Shown here piece by piece: positions 53,878-61,545 of a stretch of 64,000 nucleotides of DNA (positions are counted from its first letter, which is position 1; each line of letters opens with the position of its first letter). The position numbers and the translations under genes are program-made. This DNA comes from CAIWTU01 sp963815135 (lineage in GTDB: Bacteria; Desulfobacterota; Desulfuromonadia; Geobacterales; Geobacteraceae). The stretch covers positions 62,001 through 126,000 of the forward strand of contig CAWFFO010000006.1 in NCBI GenBank assembly GCA_963815135.1, read 5' to 3'. The notes under the pieces are model-generated. The model did no database searches and was not told the origin of the DNA. It worked only from the letters and a program-made list of their open reading frames with translations.

Positions 53878-55098
53878 GTGAAACGGTTTCCTTTTTCCAT
53901 AAAATTGCCTTTCTCCAGAAAAAAATCAAGAAGAACAGCCATTGCAATTATCCTCATGTTTACCTTTCTGCTCGCCGCCCCCTGCATCCGCTACGGCATT
54001 TTTCTGAAGGTTCCGCCGGGAAGTGGAAAAACTTCAAAAATCGTCGACTTCAAGGAAGGGTCTCCCCTGAAGAAAATCGCCGAAGATCTTGCGAAGTCGC
54101 GGGTCATCAGCAGTGAGGAGCTTTTCATCCTCTATGCCCGTATCGAGGGTGCGGAGGGCAGGATCAAGGCGGGCACGTACCTGCTCAACGACGGCATGAC
54201 TCCCCATGTAATACTACACAAATTACTCACCGGGGATGTTTATGTACGCCGGTTTGCGGTCCCGGAAGGCTATTCGATTTACCAGCTCGCGGTTATGCTG
54301 GAGCGACGCGGCTTTTTCAGCAGGGATGCATTTCTTGATCAATGCACGAATCAGTCATTACTGGCGGAACTGGGAATCAATGCGCCCAGCGTGGAGGGAT
54401 ATCTTTATCCAAGCACTTACGAAATAAAGCCCAATGCCACTGCAGCCGACCTGATCAGGGAAATGGTTGCACAATTCAGAAAACACTATTCTCGGGAATT
54501 CGCGGCAAGGGCGAAAGCGATGCGGATGAGCCCCCGCGAGGTTCTTACCCTCGCATCAATGGTGGAAAAAGAGGCCATGACCTCCCGTGAAAAGCCGCTG
54601 ATAGCCTCGGTTTTTCTTAATCGGCTGAAGAAGAACATGCCGCTGCAGAGCGACCCGACGGCGGTTTACAAAGTGCGTGCTTTTGCGGGAAAAGTATCGA
54701 AAGAGGACATCATGCGTGATTCCCCCTACAATACCTATAAAGTGAACGGACTCCCGCCCGGGCCGATAGGCAATCCCGGCAGTGATGCCATAAAAGCCGT
54801 TCTCAATCCCGTCAGTACGAATTATCTATATTTTGTCGCCAAAATGGACGGCACCCACTATTTTTCCAGGACTCTTGAAGAGCACAACCGGGCTGTCCAG
54901 AAATACCTCAAGTCAAGACCCTCCTCCGACGATTCGGAGTCTGCGTCATCTCTCCATCACCGGGACTTCAAGGGCGCCCGGTTCGACGCGCCGCCATCAG
55001 CTGCCGAGTATTTCCGCCATCCTGAACATTTCGGCATCCGGCGCTCTGACTCCGCCGATTACTTCGGCCAGGGGGACGGCTATGATCGCTCCGCCTGA
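53878..55098 (+). CDS. mltG: endolytic transglycosylase MltG
   Basis: The protein (about 406 residues) has an N-terminal membrane anchor (IAIILMFTFLLAAP), the YceG/LysM-like region (FKEGSPLKKIAEDLAKSRVI) and the catalytic glutamate in TLASMVEKEAM, with FLNRLKKNMPLQSDPT and SPYNTYKVNGLPPGPIGNPG. It cuts nascent peptidoglycan strands. I prefer the GTG at 53878 (AAGGA 8 bp upstream) to the one at 53872. The last 60 residues after KYLKSRPSSD are unusual and overlap pfkA by 102 bp on the opposite strand. Confidence 0.9.
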   Translation: MKRFPFSIKLPFSRKKSRRTAIAIILMFTFLLAAPCIRYGIFLKVPPGSGKTSKIVDFKEGSPLKKIAEDLAKSRVISSEELFILYARIEGAEGRIKAGTYLLNDGMTPHVILHKLLTGDVYVRRFAVPEGYSIYQLAVMLERRGFFSRDAFLDQCTNQSLLAELGINAPSVEGYLYPSTYEIKPNATAADLIREMVAQFRKHYSREFAARAKAMRMSPREVLTLASMVEKEAMTSREKPLIASVFLNRLKKNMPLQSDPTAVYKVRAFAGKVSKEDIMRDSPYNTYKVNGLPPGPIGNPGSDAIKAVLNPVSTNYLYFVAKMDGTHYFSRTLEEHNRAVQKYLKSRPSSDDSESASSLHHRDFKGARFDAPPSAAEYFRHPEHFGIRRSDSADYFGQGDGYDRSA

Positions 55099-55956
55099 AA
55101 GGCCGACCATTTTTCCCCGCTCACCGCTTAGAAGCATCTCAACAGCCCTTTTCCCGAAACGGCTGGCCAGGAGCCTGTCGAAAACGGATGGGCTGCCTCC
55201 GCGCTGGTAATGGCCCAGGACGGTAACCCTGGTCTCGAAGCCTATTTCGTCTTTTATCCTGTCGGCAATTTCCTGTCCGCTGGTGACCCCTTCTGCGACG
55301 ATGATGATGGCATTGCTGCGGCCTTCGGCATAGCGGTTGCGGAGCCTGCCGCAGATATCGAAGATGTCGAAGGGAACTTCCGGCACGAGCGCAAATTCGG
55401 CACCGACCGCGATTGCGCACATGCTGGCGAGGTATCCGCAGTTCCGTCCCATGATTTCGACGACAAAGGCCCGTTCATGGGAGCTTGCCGTGTCTTTTAT
55501 GCAGTCTACGGCGTAAATGATATTGTTCATGGCCGTATCCACGCCCAGGGCCATGTCGGTCCGTGGGATGTCGTTATCTATGCTGGCGGGAATGCCGATA
55601 ACCGGGAAACCGAGAGAGCCCAGGGCCATGGCACCGTTCAGGGAGCCGTCGCCGCCAATGACGATCAGCCCATCAACCCCAAGTTCGAGGAGGTTCTCCA
55701 GCGCGCTTTTCCGGCCGTCTTCTTTTTTGAATTCGGGGCAACGCGCGGAGTGGAGAACAGTCCCTCCCTTCTGCAAAATGCCCGCGACCGACTTGGAATC
55801 CAGTCGAAGAAAATTTCGGGAAATCAGCCCATGAAAACCCTTGCGGAATCCGATGACTTCCACTCCGCAGTTCAGGGCGGTCCTCGCCACGCTCCTGATG
55901 GCTGCGTTCATCCCCGAACAATCCCCTCCGCTGGTCAATATGCCTATTTTTTTCAT
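54997..55956 (-). CDS. pfkA: ATP-dependent 6-phosphofructokinase
   Basis: The 319-residue enzyme phosphorylates fructose-6-phosphate in glycolysis. GILTSGGDCSGMNAAIR binds ATP; the GGDGS loop with Gly points to ATP instead of pyrophosphate; IPASIDNDIPRTDMALGVDTAMN and VEIMGRNCGYLA hold catalytic and substrate residues. Its 3' end overlaps mltG convergently. Confidence 0.95.
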   Translation of the reverse strand: MKKIGILTSGGDCSGMNAAIRSVARTALNCGVEVIGFRKGFHGLISRNFLRLDSKSVAGILQKGGTVLHSARCPEFKKEDGRKSALENLLELGVDGLIVIGGDGSLNGAMALGSLGFPVIGIPASIDNDIPRTDMALGVDTAMNNIIYAVDCIKDTASSHERAFVVEIMGRNCGYLASMCAIAVGAEFALVPEVPFDIFDICGRLRNRYAEGRSNAIIIVAEGVTSGQEIADRIKDEIGFETRVTVLGHYQRGGSPSVFDRLLASRFGKRAVEMLLSGERGKMVGLSGGAIIAVPLAEVIGGVRAPDAEMFRMAEILGS

Positions 55957-56493
55957 TTTTATCTCCCCACGATTAAATCAATCAGGACTTTACCGGTTAA
56001 CCATTACAGTATCCATTCGGAAAGCAGCTCCACCTTGTGGCTGACAACCCGCCATGCCGCTGATTATCCACTTCATATCCTGCCCGGACTTAAGGTGCGG
56101 GTTTTTTCGCAGGCTTCGGTCTAATGTCCGCTTCCGTTCGTTCCGGCTGCGCTGAGGGTCAGTCCCAGGCGGGATATCCGGTCAGGGTGCAATTCCGGTG
56201 AATGCTACGGAAACATTACCATGTCCGGGAATGACCGGCAATCTCGAAAGAGGGCCCCGTCGGCAAAGTCCCCGCGAATCCGGGTTCGAGGTTCGCCGGT
56301 AGTCCGGGGGGAGCCGGTACTGTTCAGATAACAGGCCGAATTTTAGGCAAATTGATCAATTTCATCCGCTTTATATGCAGGGATTTAAAATTGTTGTTAA
56401 ATTACATGCGGGGATAAACATCTCAACTCACACGGTCATTATTGTTTTCTGGCAGGACCGGAGAACTTTCCCTGAAATCTGGCAGGAAAATCC
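55957..56493. other. intergenic region with possible structured element
   Basis: A GC-rich stretch at about 56170-56330 can form nested stems: CCGGTC...GACCGG, ATTCC...GGAAT, GGTGAATG...CATTACC, CTC-GAAA-GAG and GCGAA...TTCGC. It lies upstream of pfkA on the minus strand and downstream of the macro-domain gene. I could not match it to a known RNA. No coding region is supported. Confidence 0.35.
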
Positions 56494-57039
56494 TCATGTT
56501 TCCTGATAACGGTCCCTTATCTCGTTTATATATGCTGAATAAATATCGTAATTATTGCAGGAATACAGGACAAAAATAACTTTATGGATGGAGTCGTTGT
56601 TTTCGAGAAATTCGATGGTAGTATCCAGCGCGATCCTGCATGCCTCTTCGGCCGGGTAGCCATACATCCCGCAACTGATGGCCGGAAAGGCTATCGAGTG
56701 AATATCATGACTGGCTGCCAGATTCAGGCTGTTCCTGTAGCAGGACGAAAGAAGGCGCGGTGCTTCCTCTTTATCTATGCTGTAGACCGGTCCCACGGTG
56801 TGTATAATATGCCGGGCGGGAAGACTGTAGCCGCCGGTTATTCTGGCTTCTCCCGTCGGGCATCCGCCGATTTTCAGGCACTCCTCCAGGAGTCCTGATC
56901 CGGCTGCCCAGTGGATCATGCCGTCTACACCTGCACCTCCCAGCAAGGTGGGGTTAGCCGCATTGACCACTGCATCGACCTCAACCTGTGTTAAATCGGC
57001 CATCCTTATGGAAATTCTCTCCATCGTTTCTCGTTTCAT
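56494..57039 (-). CDS. macro domain protein (ADP-ribose related)
   Basis: The 181-residue protein is a stand-alone macro domain: VDAVVNAANPTLLGGAGVDGMIHWAAG, GEARITGGYSLPARHIIHTVGP and FPAISCGMYGYP. Members remove or bind ADP-ribose, for example from O-acetyl-ADP-ribose. AAGGAAAACC precedes the ATG. A second ATG five codons on is possible. Confidence 0.92.
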   Translation of the reverse strand: MKRETMERISIRMADLTQVEVDAVVNAANPTLLGGAGVDGMIHWAAGSGLLEECLKIGGCPTGEARITGGYSLPARHIIHTVGPVYSIDKEEAPRLLSSCYRNSLNLAASHDIHSIAFPAISCGMYGYPAEEACRIALDTTIEFLENNDSIHKVIFVLYSCNNYDIYSAYINEIRDRYQET

Positions 57040-57227
57040 AGGTTTTCCTTTTCAAACGGGGTTGTCTCCAATTATAACTGAATGATTCATTATGCTTCGA
57101 TAAAAACTGTATCATCTACGCAAATAGGGGTAGAACCAACAGCACATAATACTCTTTCCTCTCGGGTGAGAGTCTGAGGGCTTGATAGAAAGTAAAAAGC
57201 ATCACCGTCTTGTTTGTACTTATAGCT

Positions 57228-57715
57228 TTATTTCCTGAGATATTTTTCGAAGAATTCCTCCCTGGCACCGAAAAATCGAACTGATTTTCCTCATTATGAA
57301 AACCGTGTCCCTCGTTATCTTTTACCATGTACTGAACCTTGACACCGCGTTTCCTTAACGCATCGACCATTTGGTCGTATTCATTTTTGTTCACACGGGG
57401 GTCGTTGGTCCCCTGGGCGATGAATTGCGGTGTTTTTATCTTGTCGGCATGGAAGGCGGGAGAAGCAGCGTTAAGAAGTTCCCCGTCCTTTTCAGGATCA
57501 CCCACCATTTCATGCATCTTCGTAAGATATGGCTTCCAGTAAGGGGGAATTGTTTTCATGAAAGCGAAAAGATTCGCGACGCCAATGTAATCGACAGCGG
57601 CGGCATAGAGGCCGTGGGTAAAGGTCACGCCGGCCAATGTAGCGTAACCTCCATAGCTTCCGCCAAAGATGCCCACACGTTTGGGACCGGTAATACCTTC
57701 ATAGGAGTTGAGGGT
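57228..57715 (-). pseudogene. S9-family peptidase (prolyl oligopeptidase type) remnant
   Basis: The frame has NSYEGITGPKRVGIFGGSYGGYATLAG, with the nucleophile Ser of an alpha/beta hydrolase, and the Asp and His regions TNDPRVNKNEYDQMVDAL and DNEGHGFHNEENQFDF. The N-terminal propeller and half of the catalytic domain are missing: a TAG closes the frame upstream. Near 57255 one base is missing before REEFFEKYLRK and a proper stop. It is a decayed fragment. Confidence 0.8.
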
Positions 57716-58413
57716 CTATCGTCGGATTATTGCAGATGACAGCCACCCCTTAAAAAGATAATATCCACTTTGTAATTGCAAAATAGGGGTTGCGTCTCAA
57801 CACATTATTCATCCAGGGATGATTGTCAAGATAGAGGGCATTTCAGAAGGGAAATCTGACCTCTCGAAGATCGCTTGAATGTCCACGGTTTGGACATATA
57901 ATCTGAACCTGTACAATTATGGCGTAATATTGGACAGATTTACCCTTTAAGTAGCTCGATTAGCCTCGGATTTAGAGTAAACCTTTTCCCTCCCCGAAAT
58001 TCCCTCCGTAGAAAGAATTCCGGAATTAAACAATCTATTCATGCATCCATTTGAAATATAGCTACAATAAAATTGGATACTGTGAAGTTTTTAAATGTAC
58101 GGAAAAGGCCGACATTTCCATAGTGCTTATTTAAGCGTAGCACGGTTCATTATCATGAAATAGCAGCATTTGTGTATGGCTGGCTCCAGATTTCTCATTT
58201 TCCTGAGTAGCTTTTTTGCAGTCTGTTATAATAAAAATCAGTAGATTCGCTGTTGTTTACAGGTAAGTCTTACTGAAAGTGATTCTTTCGGCGGTGCAAC
58301 AATTGGGGTCAGGTACCTTCCTGGTTACTTCTTGTCAAGATGGTATGTAACTCTAATGATTCCCAACTTTGACAAAACTCCCCTTTTGCGAATTTGGTTT
58401 AAGGTGAACTACT
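57716..58413. other. AT-rich intergenic region
   Basis: About 700 bp separate the peptidase remnant from the SLC12-like transporter. I see no supported gene, repeat or hairpin here. The sequence is AT-richer than the rest of the window, which fits a boundary region left by past insertions and deletions. Confidence 0.4.
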
Positions 58414-60597
58414 TTGGATATGACCAGGAAAACTTTCGGAACTTTCGCAGGGGTTTTTACACCGACGACGTTAACAATCCTTGGTGTGATTATGTATATC
58501 CGTCAACCGTGGGTGGTTGGCAATGCCGGTGTTATAGGTGCTCTGGCGATAGTGCTGCTGTCAGTATCAATTACCTTGACTACTGCCCTGAGCTTGTCTT
58601 CCATCACTACCAACGTGAGAATCGGGGCAGGCGGAGCGTTCAGCATCATTTCAAAATCGCTGGGTCTGGAAATCGGTGGCGCCATAGGGATTCCGTTTTA
58701 CATTGCACAGGCGTTAGCCGTAGCTATGTATATTTTCGGTTTCAGGGAGGGTTTGGTCTCACAGTTGCCCGATTTGAATCCTCTAGTGGTTGATTTATGC
58801 GTTTTCATGCTTGTAATGGCCATCGCTTTTGTCAGCACAAGTTTTGCGGTTAAATTCCAGTACGTAATTCTTGGCATTATTGTGCTTTCCTTGATTTCAA
58901 TTTATGGCTCTCTTTTCGTAAATAAACTGCACTACAATTTCGTACTGTTTGGCACGTATCCCGGCTCTGTGGAAAACAACTTTGCCGGAACATCCTTTTG
59001 GGTGGTTTTTGCCGTATTTTTTCCAGCGGTAACCGGGGTAATGGCCGGTGCCAATATGTCCGGAGACCTCACCAATCCTGGCAAGAGCATTCCCCGGGGG
59101 ACCATCTCCTCTGTGATTTTAACCACCCTCATTTACGTCAGTCTGATTTTTGTAGCGGCAATGATTGCTACTCCTGAAGAAATGACTTCAAACTACTATG
59201 TTTTTATAGATAAGGCGCTCTACGGGCCAATCGTGGTCGCTGGCTTGTTGGGAGCGACACTGTCATCAGCTTTAGGGTCTTTTATAGGGGCGCCACGGAT
59301 ATTGCTGGCGCTGGGTGAGAAAGGGATTCTGCCGAAAAGTAAGGACTTTGCCAAAACATCAACAAAGGGAGAACCGGTCAACGCGATGCTGATGACCGCA
59401 GTTATCGTATTCATCGGAATATCTTTGCGTGATTTAAACAGGATCGCTCCCATCCTCACCATGTTTTTTATGATCACCTACGCAATGGTCAATATTGTCG
59501 TGCTTGTTGAACAATCATTGGCCCTGCCCAGCTACAGGCCCACCCTGAAAGTTCCCTTGATTGTACCTGCCTTGGGAGCCTTCGGCTCAATAGCTATAAT
59601 GTTCGTTATTAACGTCATAGTTGCGCTATTTTCACTTATCTTTATTTTTGTATTCTACTTTTATCTGGTGAAGCTGAATTTGAAGTCTGATATTGGCGAT
59701 TCCCGTAGTGGTCTTTTTACCGCACTCGCCGAGTGGGCAACCAAAAAATCGAGTAACCTGAGCCCGCAAAGAGAAGTCAGGTCATGGCGTCCCGATCTTC
59801 TGATACCGATGACAATGCCAAAGGAAATCAGAAGCTCGTATAAGCTTATCCATTCCATTGTTCACCCAAAAGGCTCGATTAAAATATTGTCGCTGATCAA
59901 TGAAGATCCGGTAGAGCAAAGAAATATTGAGTTGTTTTTGAGAAATGCAGCTCTCAAGTTCAAAGAAAGTCGGATTTCAGCTTCATATGCATTTATTGAA
60001 AACAAGGAATTCAACACGACTGTCAACATAAGCATGCAATCGCTAAATGCGGCATTTTTTAAGCCGAACGTTATTTTTGCCAGCATTGATATGGGGGATG
60101 TTAACCCTGAGCATTACGACAGACTCCTATCGGATGCCAAAAAGAACGATTTCGGAATGATTATTTATATTCCATTTTCAACTGCAAGTCTGGCTATTGA
60201 AAAAAGTATAAATCTTTGGCTGACTGATATCCCGCAGAAATGGAAAACATCGTTTAATATAGGCAACAACGATCTGTCGACGCTTCTGGCATTATTGATT
60301 TGCAAGAACTGGAAAGGAACAATTGACGTTTTTATTTTTGATAATGAAAGGCCATCGATGTTTACAGAAGAAGATGTTGATGATTTTCGGACTATGATCA
60401 GATTTCCAGAGAATACGACAATTCACGTCAGGCAGGGCGAACTTATTGATAATACAAAAATGTATCGTAACAGTGATGTGAATATATTTGGCATAGAGCC
60501 TGGCATGTCAACAGTAGAAATGATTAAAATTGTAAAAGAATCAAGGATATCGGCAGTTTTTTGCCTAGATTCTCTTAAGGAGAATGTCCTGGTGTAG
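58414..60597 (+). CDS. APC/cation-chloride cotransporter-like permease
   Basis: The 727-residue protein has about twelve TM helices (residues 10-430) of the APC fold, with FTPTTLTILGVIMYIRQPWVVGNAG and MAGANMSGDLTNPGKSIPRGT. These are close to the SLC12 cation-chloride cotransporters. A soluble domain of about 280 residues follows, as in that family. It would move ions or amino acids with a cation; the substrate is not certain. I prefer the TTG at 58414, seven bases after AAGGTG, over the ATG two codons on. Confidence 0.8.
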   Translation: MDMTRKTFGTFAGVFTPTTLTILGVIMYIRQPWVVGNAGVIGALAIVLLSVSITLTTALSLSSITTNVRIGAGGAFSIISKSLGLEIGGAIGIPFYIAQALAVAMYIFGFREGLVSQLPDLNPLVVDLCVFMLVMAIAFVSTSFAVKFQYVILGIIVLSLISIYGSLFVNKLHYNFVLFGTYPGSVENNFAGTSFWVVFAVFFPAVTGVMAGANMSGDLTNPGKSIPRGTISSVILTTLIYVSLIFVAAMIATPEEMTSNYYVFIDKALYGPIVVAGLLGATLSSALGSFIGAPRILLALGEKGILPKSKDFAKTSTKGEPVNAMLMTAVIVFIGISLRDLNRIAPILTMFFMITYAMVNIVVLVEQSLALPSYRPTLKVPLIVPALGAFGSIAIMFVINVIVALFSLIFIFVFYFYLVKLNLKSDIGDSRSGLFTALAEWATKKSSNLSPQREVRSWRPDLLIPMTMPKEIRSSYKLIHSIVHPKGSIKILSLINEDPVEQRNIELFLRNAALKFKESRISASYAFIENKEFNTTVNISMQSLNAAFFKPNVIFASIDMGDVNPEHYDRLLSDAKKNDFGMIIYIPFSTASLAIEKSINLWLTDIPQKWKTSFNIGNNDLSTLLALLICKNWKGTIDVFIFDNERPSMFTEEDVDDFRTMIRFPENTTIHVRQGELIDNTKMYRNSDVNIFGIEPGMSTVEMIKIVKESRISAVFCLDSLKENVLV

Positions 60598-60725
60598 CAC
60601 AGTGCTCGCTCAGATGATCAGCTAAGCGAAGTTAGAGTTGGGGGTCACCCATAAAGTGCGTCGGAGGAAGTGGCGGCGGTTACGAGGTCATATACCGGGC
60701 AGTTTTTGAGGAAGATGCTATAGGC

Positions 60726-61412
60726 CTATGGTCGCCACATGTAAAGAAGCTGAGGCGATGGAAGCATCTCGAGGCCGCCTGTGTCTATGTTGATCAGATT
60801 GATCGCGGACGGCGAACCGGGTGCCACGGCGGAGTATATCGATCCTTTGTAGCCGTCTGGACGATAGCAGGTTATGATTTTCGCCTCCTTGATTCCGATC
60901 GCCTTTTTCATGTCTTTGATTGCGTCGTCCAGGTATTCCACCGTGATCGGCCTCGAAGAAGCCTGGTTGTGAGACATTCCAGTGATCGGTCTTGATCGGG
61001 ATCTGATTTTTGAGCAGCGTTCCCGGCTTGGTGGTACAGCTCCCTTCTTGTAAAGGGCCCTATAGGGCTTGAGCAGCCGATCGATCGTGGCGGGACTTGC
61101 TCGCAGCAACTTTTCAATTGTTGCTTTCTCCAGCGGCTCAAATTCCATCTCATAGAAAGGGAGCCACAGGGGGAGAGCGGCCTTGAGCTTCTTCGAGCAC
61201 ATCTGGTCCGTGGCGAACCAGATGCGCTTCAGCGCCTTAATGAGCTTCGCCTCGTGGTAAATCACTTTGGGATCAGGACGGCTGCCGGTTTTTCCCGATG
61301 CACTCACCATGTTGCTTGGACTCTTGCAGGCAGTGATCAAGGGACTCCCGGCTTCCGTGGCAACAAAATTACAGTCGCTGCTTGATTCCTTCCTGGATGG
61401 TATTCCTGACAT
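60726..61412 (-). pseudogene. mosaic transposase (integrase) remnant
   Basis: The middle of this ORF, YHEAKLIKALKRIWFATDQMCSKKLKAALPLWLPF and ATIDRLLKPYRALYKKG, is typical of an integrase-type transposase. Its continuation (PGTLLKNQIPIKTDHWN, QPGFFEAD) lies in another frame at 61035-60950 and then stops. The last 75 residues in the ORF (VEYLDDAIKDMKKAIGI... INLINIDTGG) look like the C-terminus of an unrelated protein. It is probably a dead element joined to another gene fragment. Confidence 0.55.
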
Positions 61413-61545
61413 TACGCGCAGGATTTTGCTGATTCCGCCATGGTGCTACTGACAATTTTGATTCAGTGTGTATAGTAAAATGAGTCTTCTTATTCGGTAG
61501 TTAGTGCAGTATTCGTTCCCTACATCAAGATTGGGAAAGCACGTC

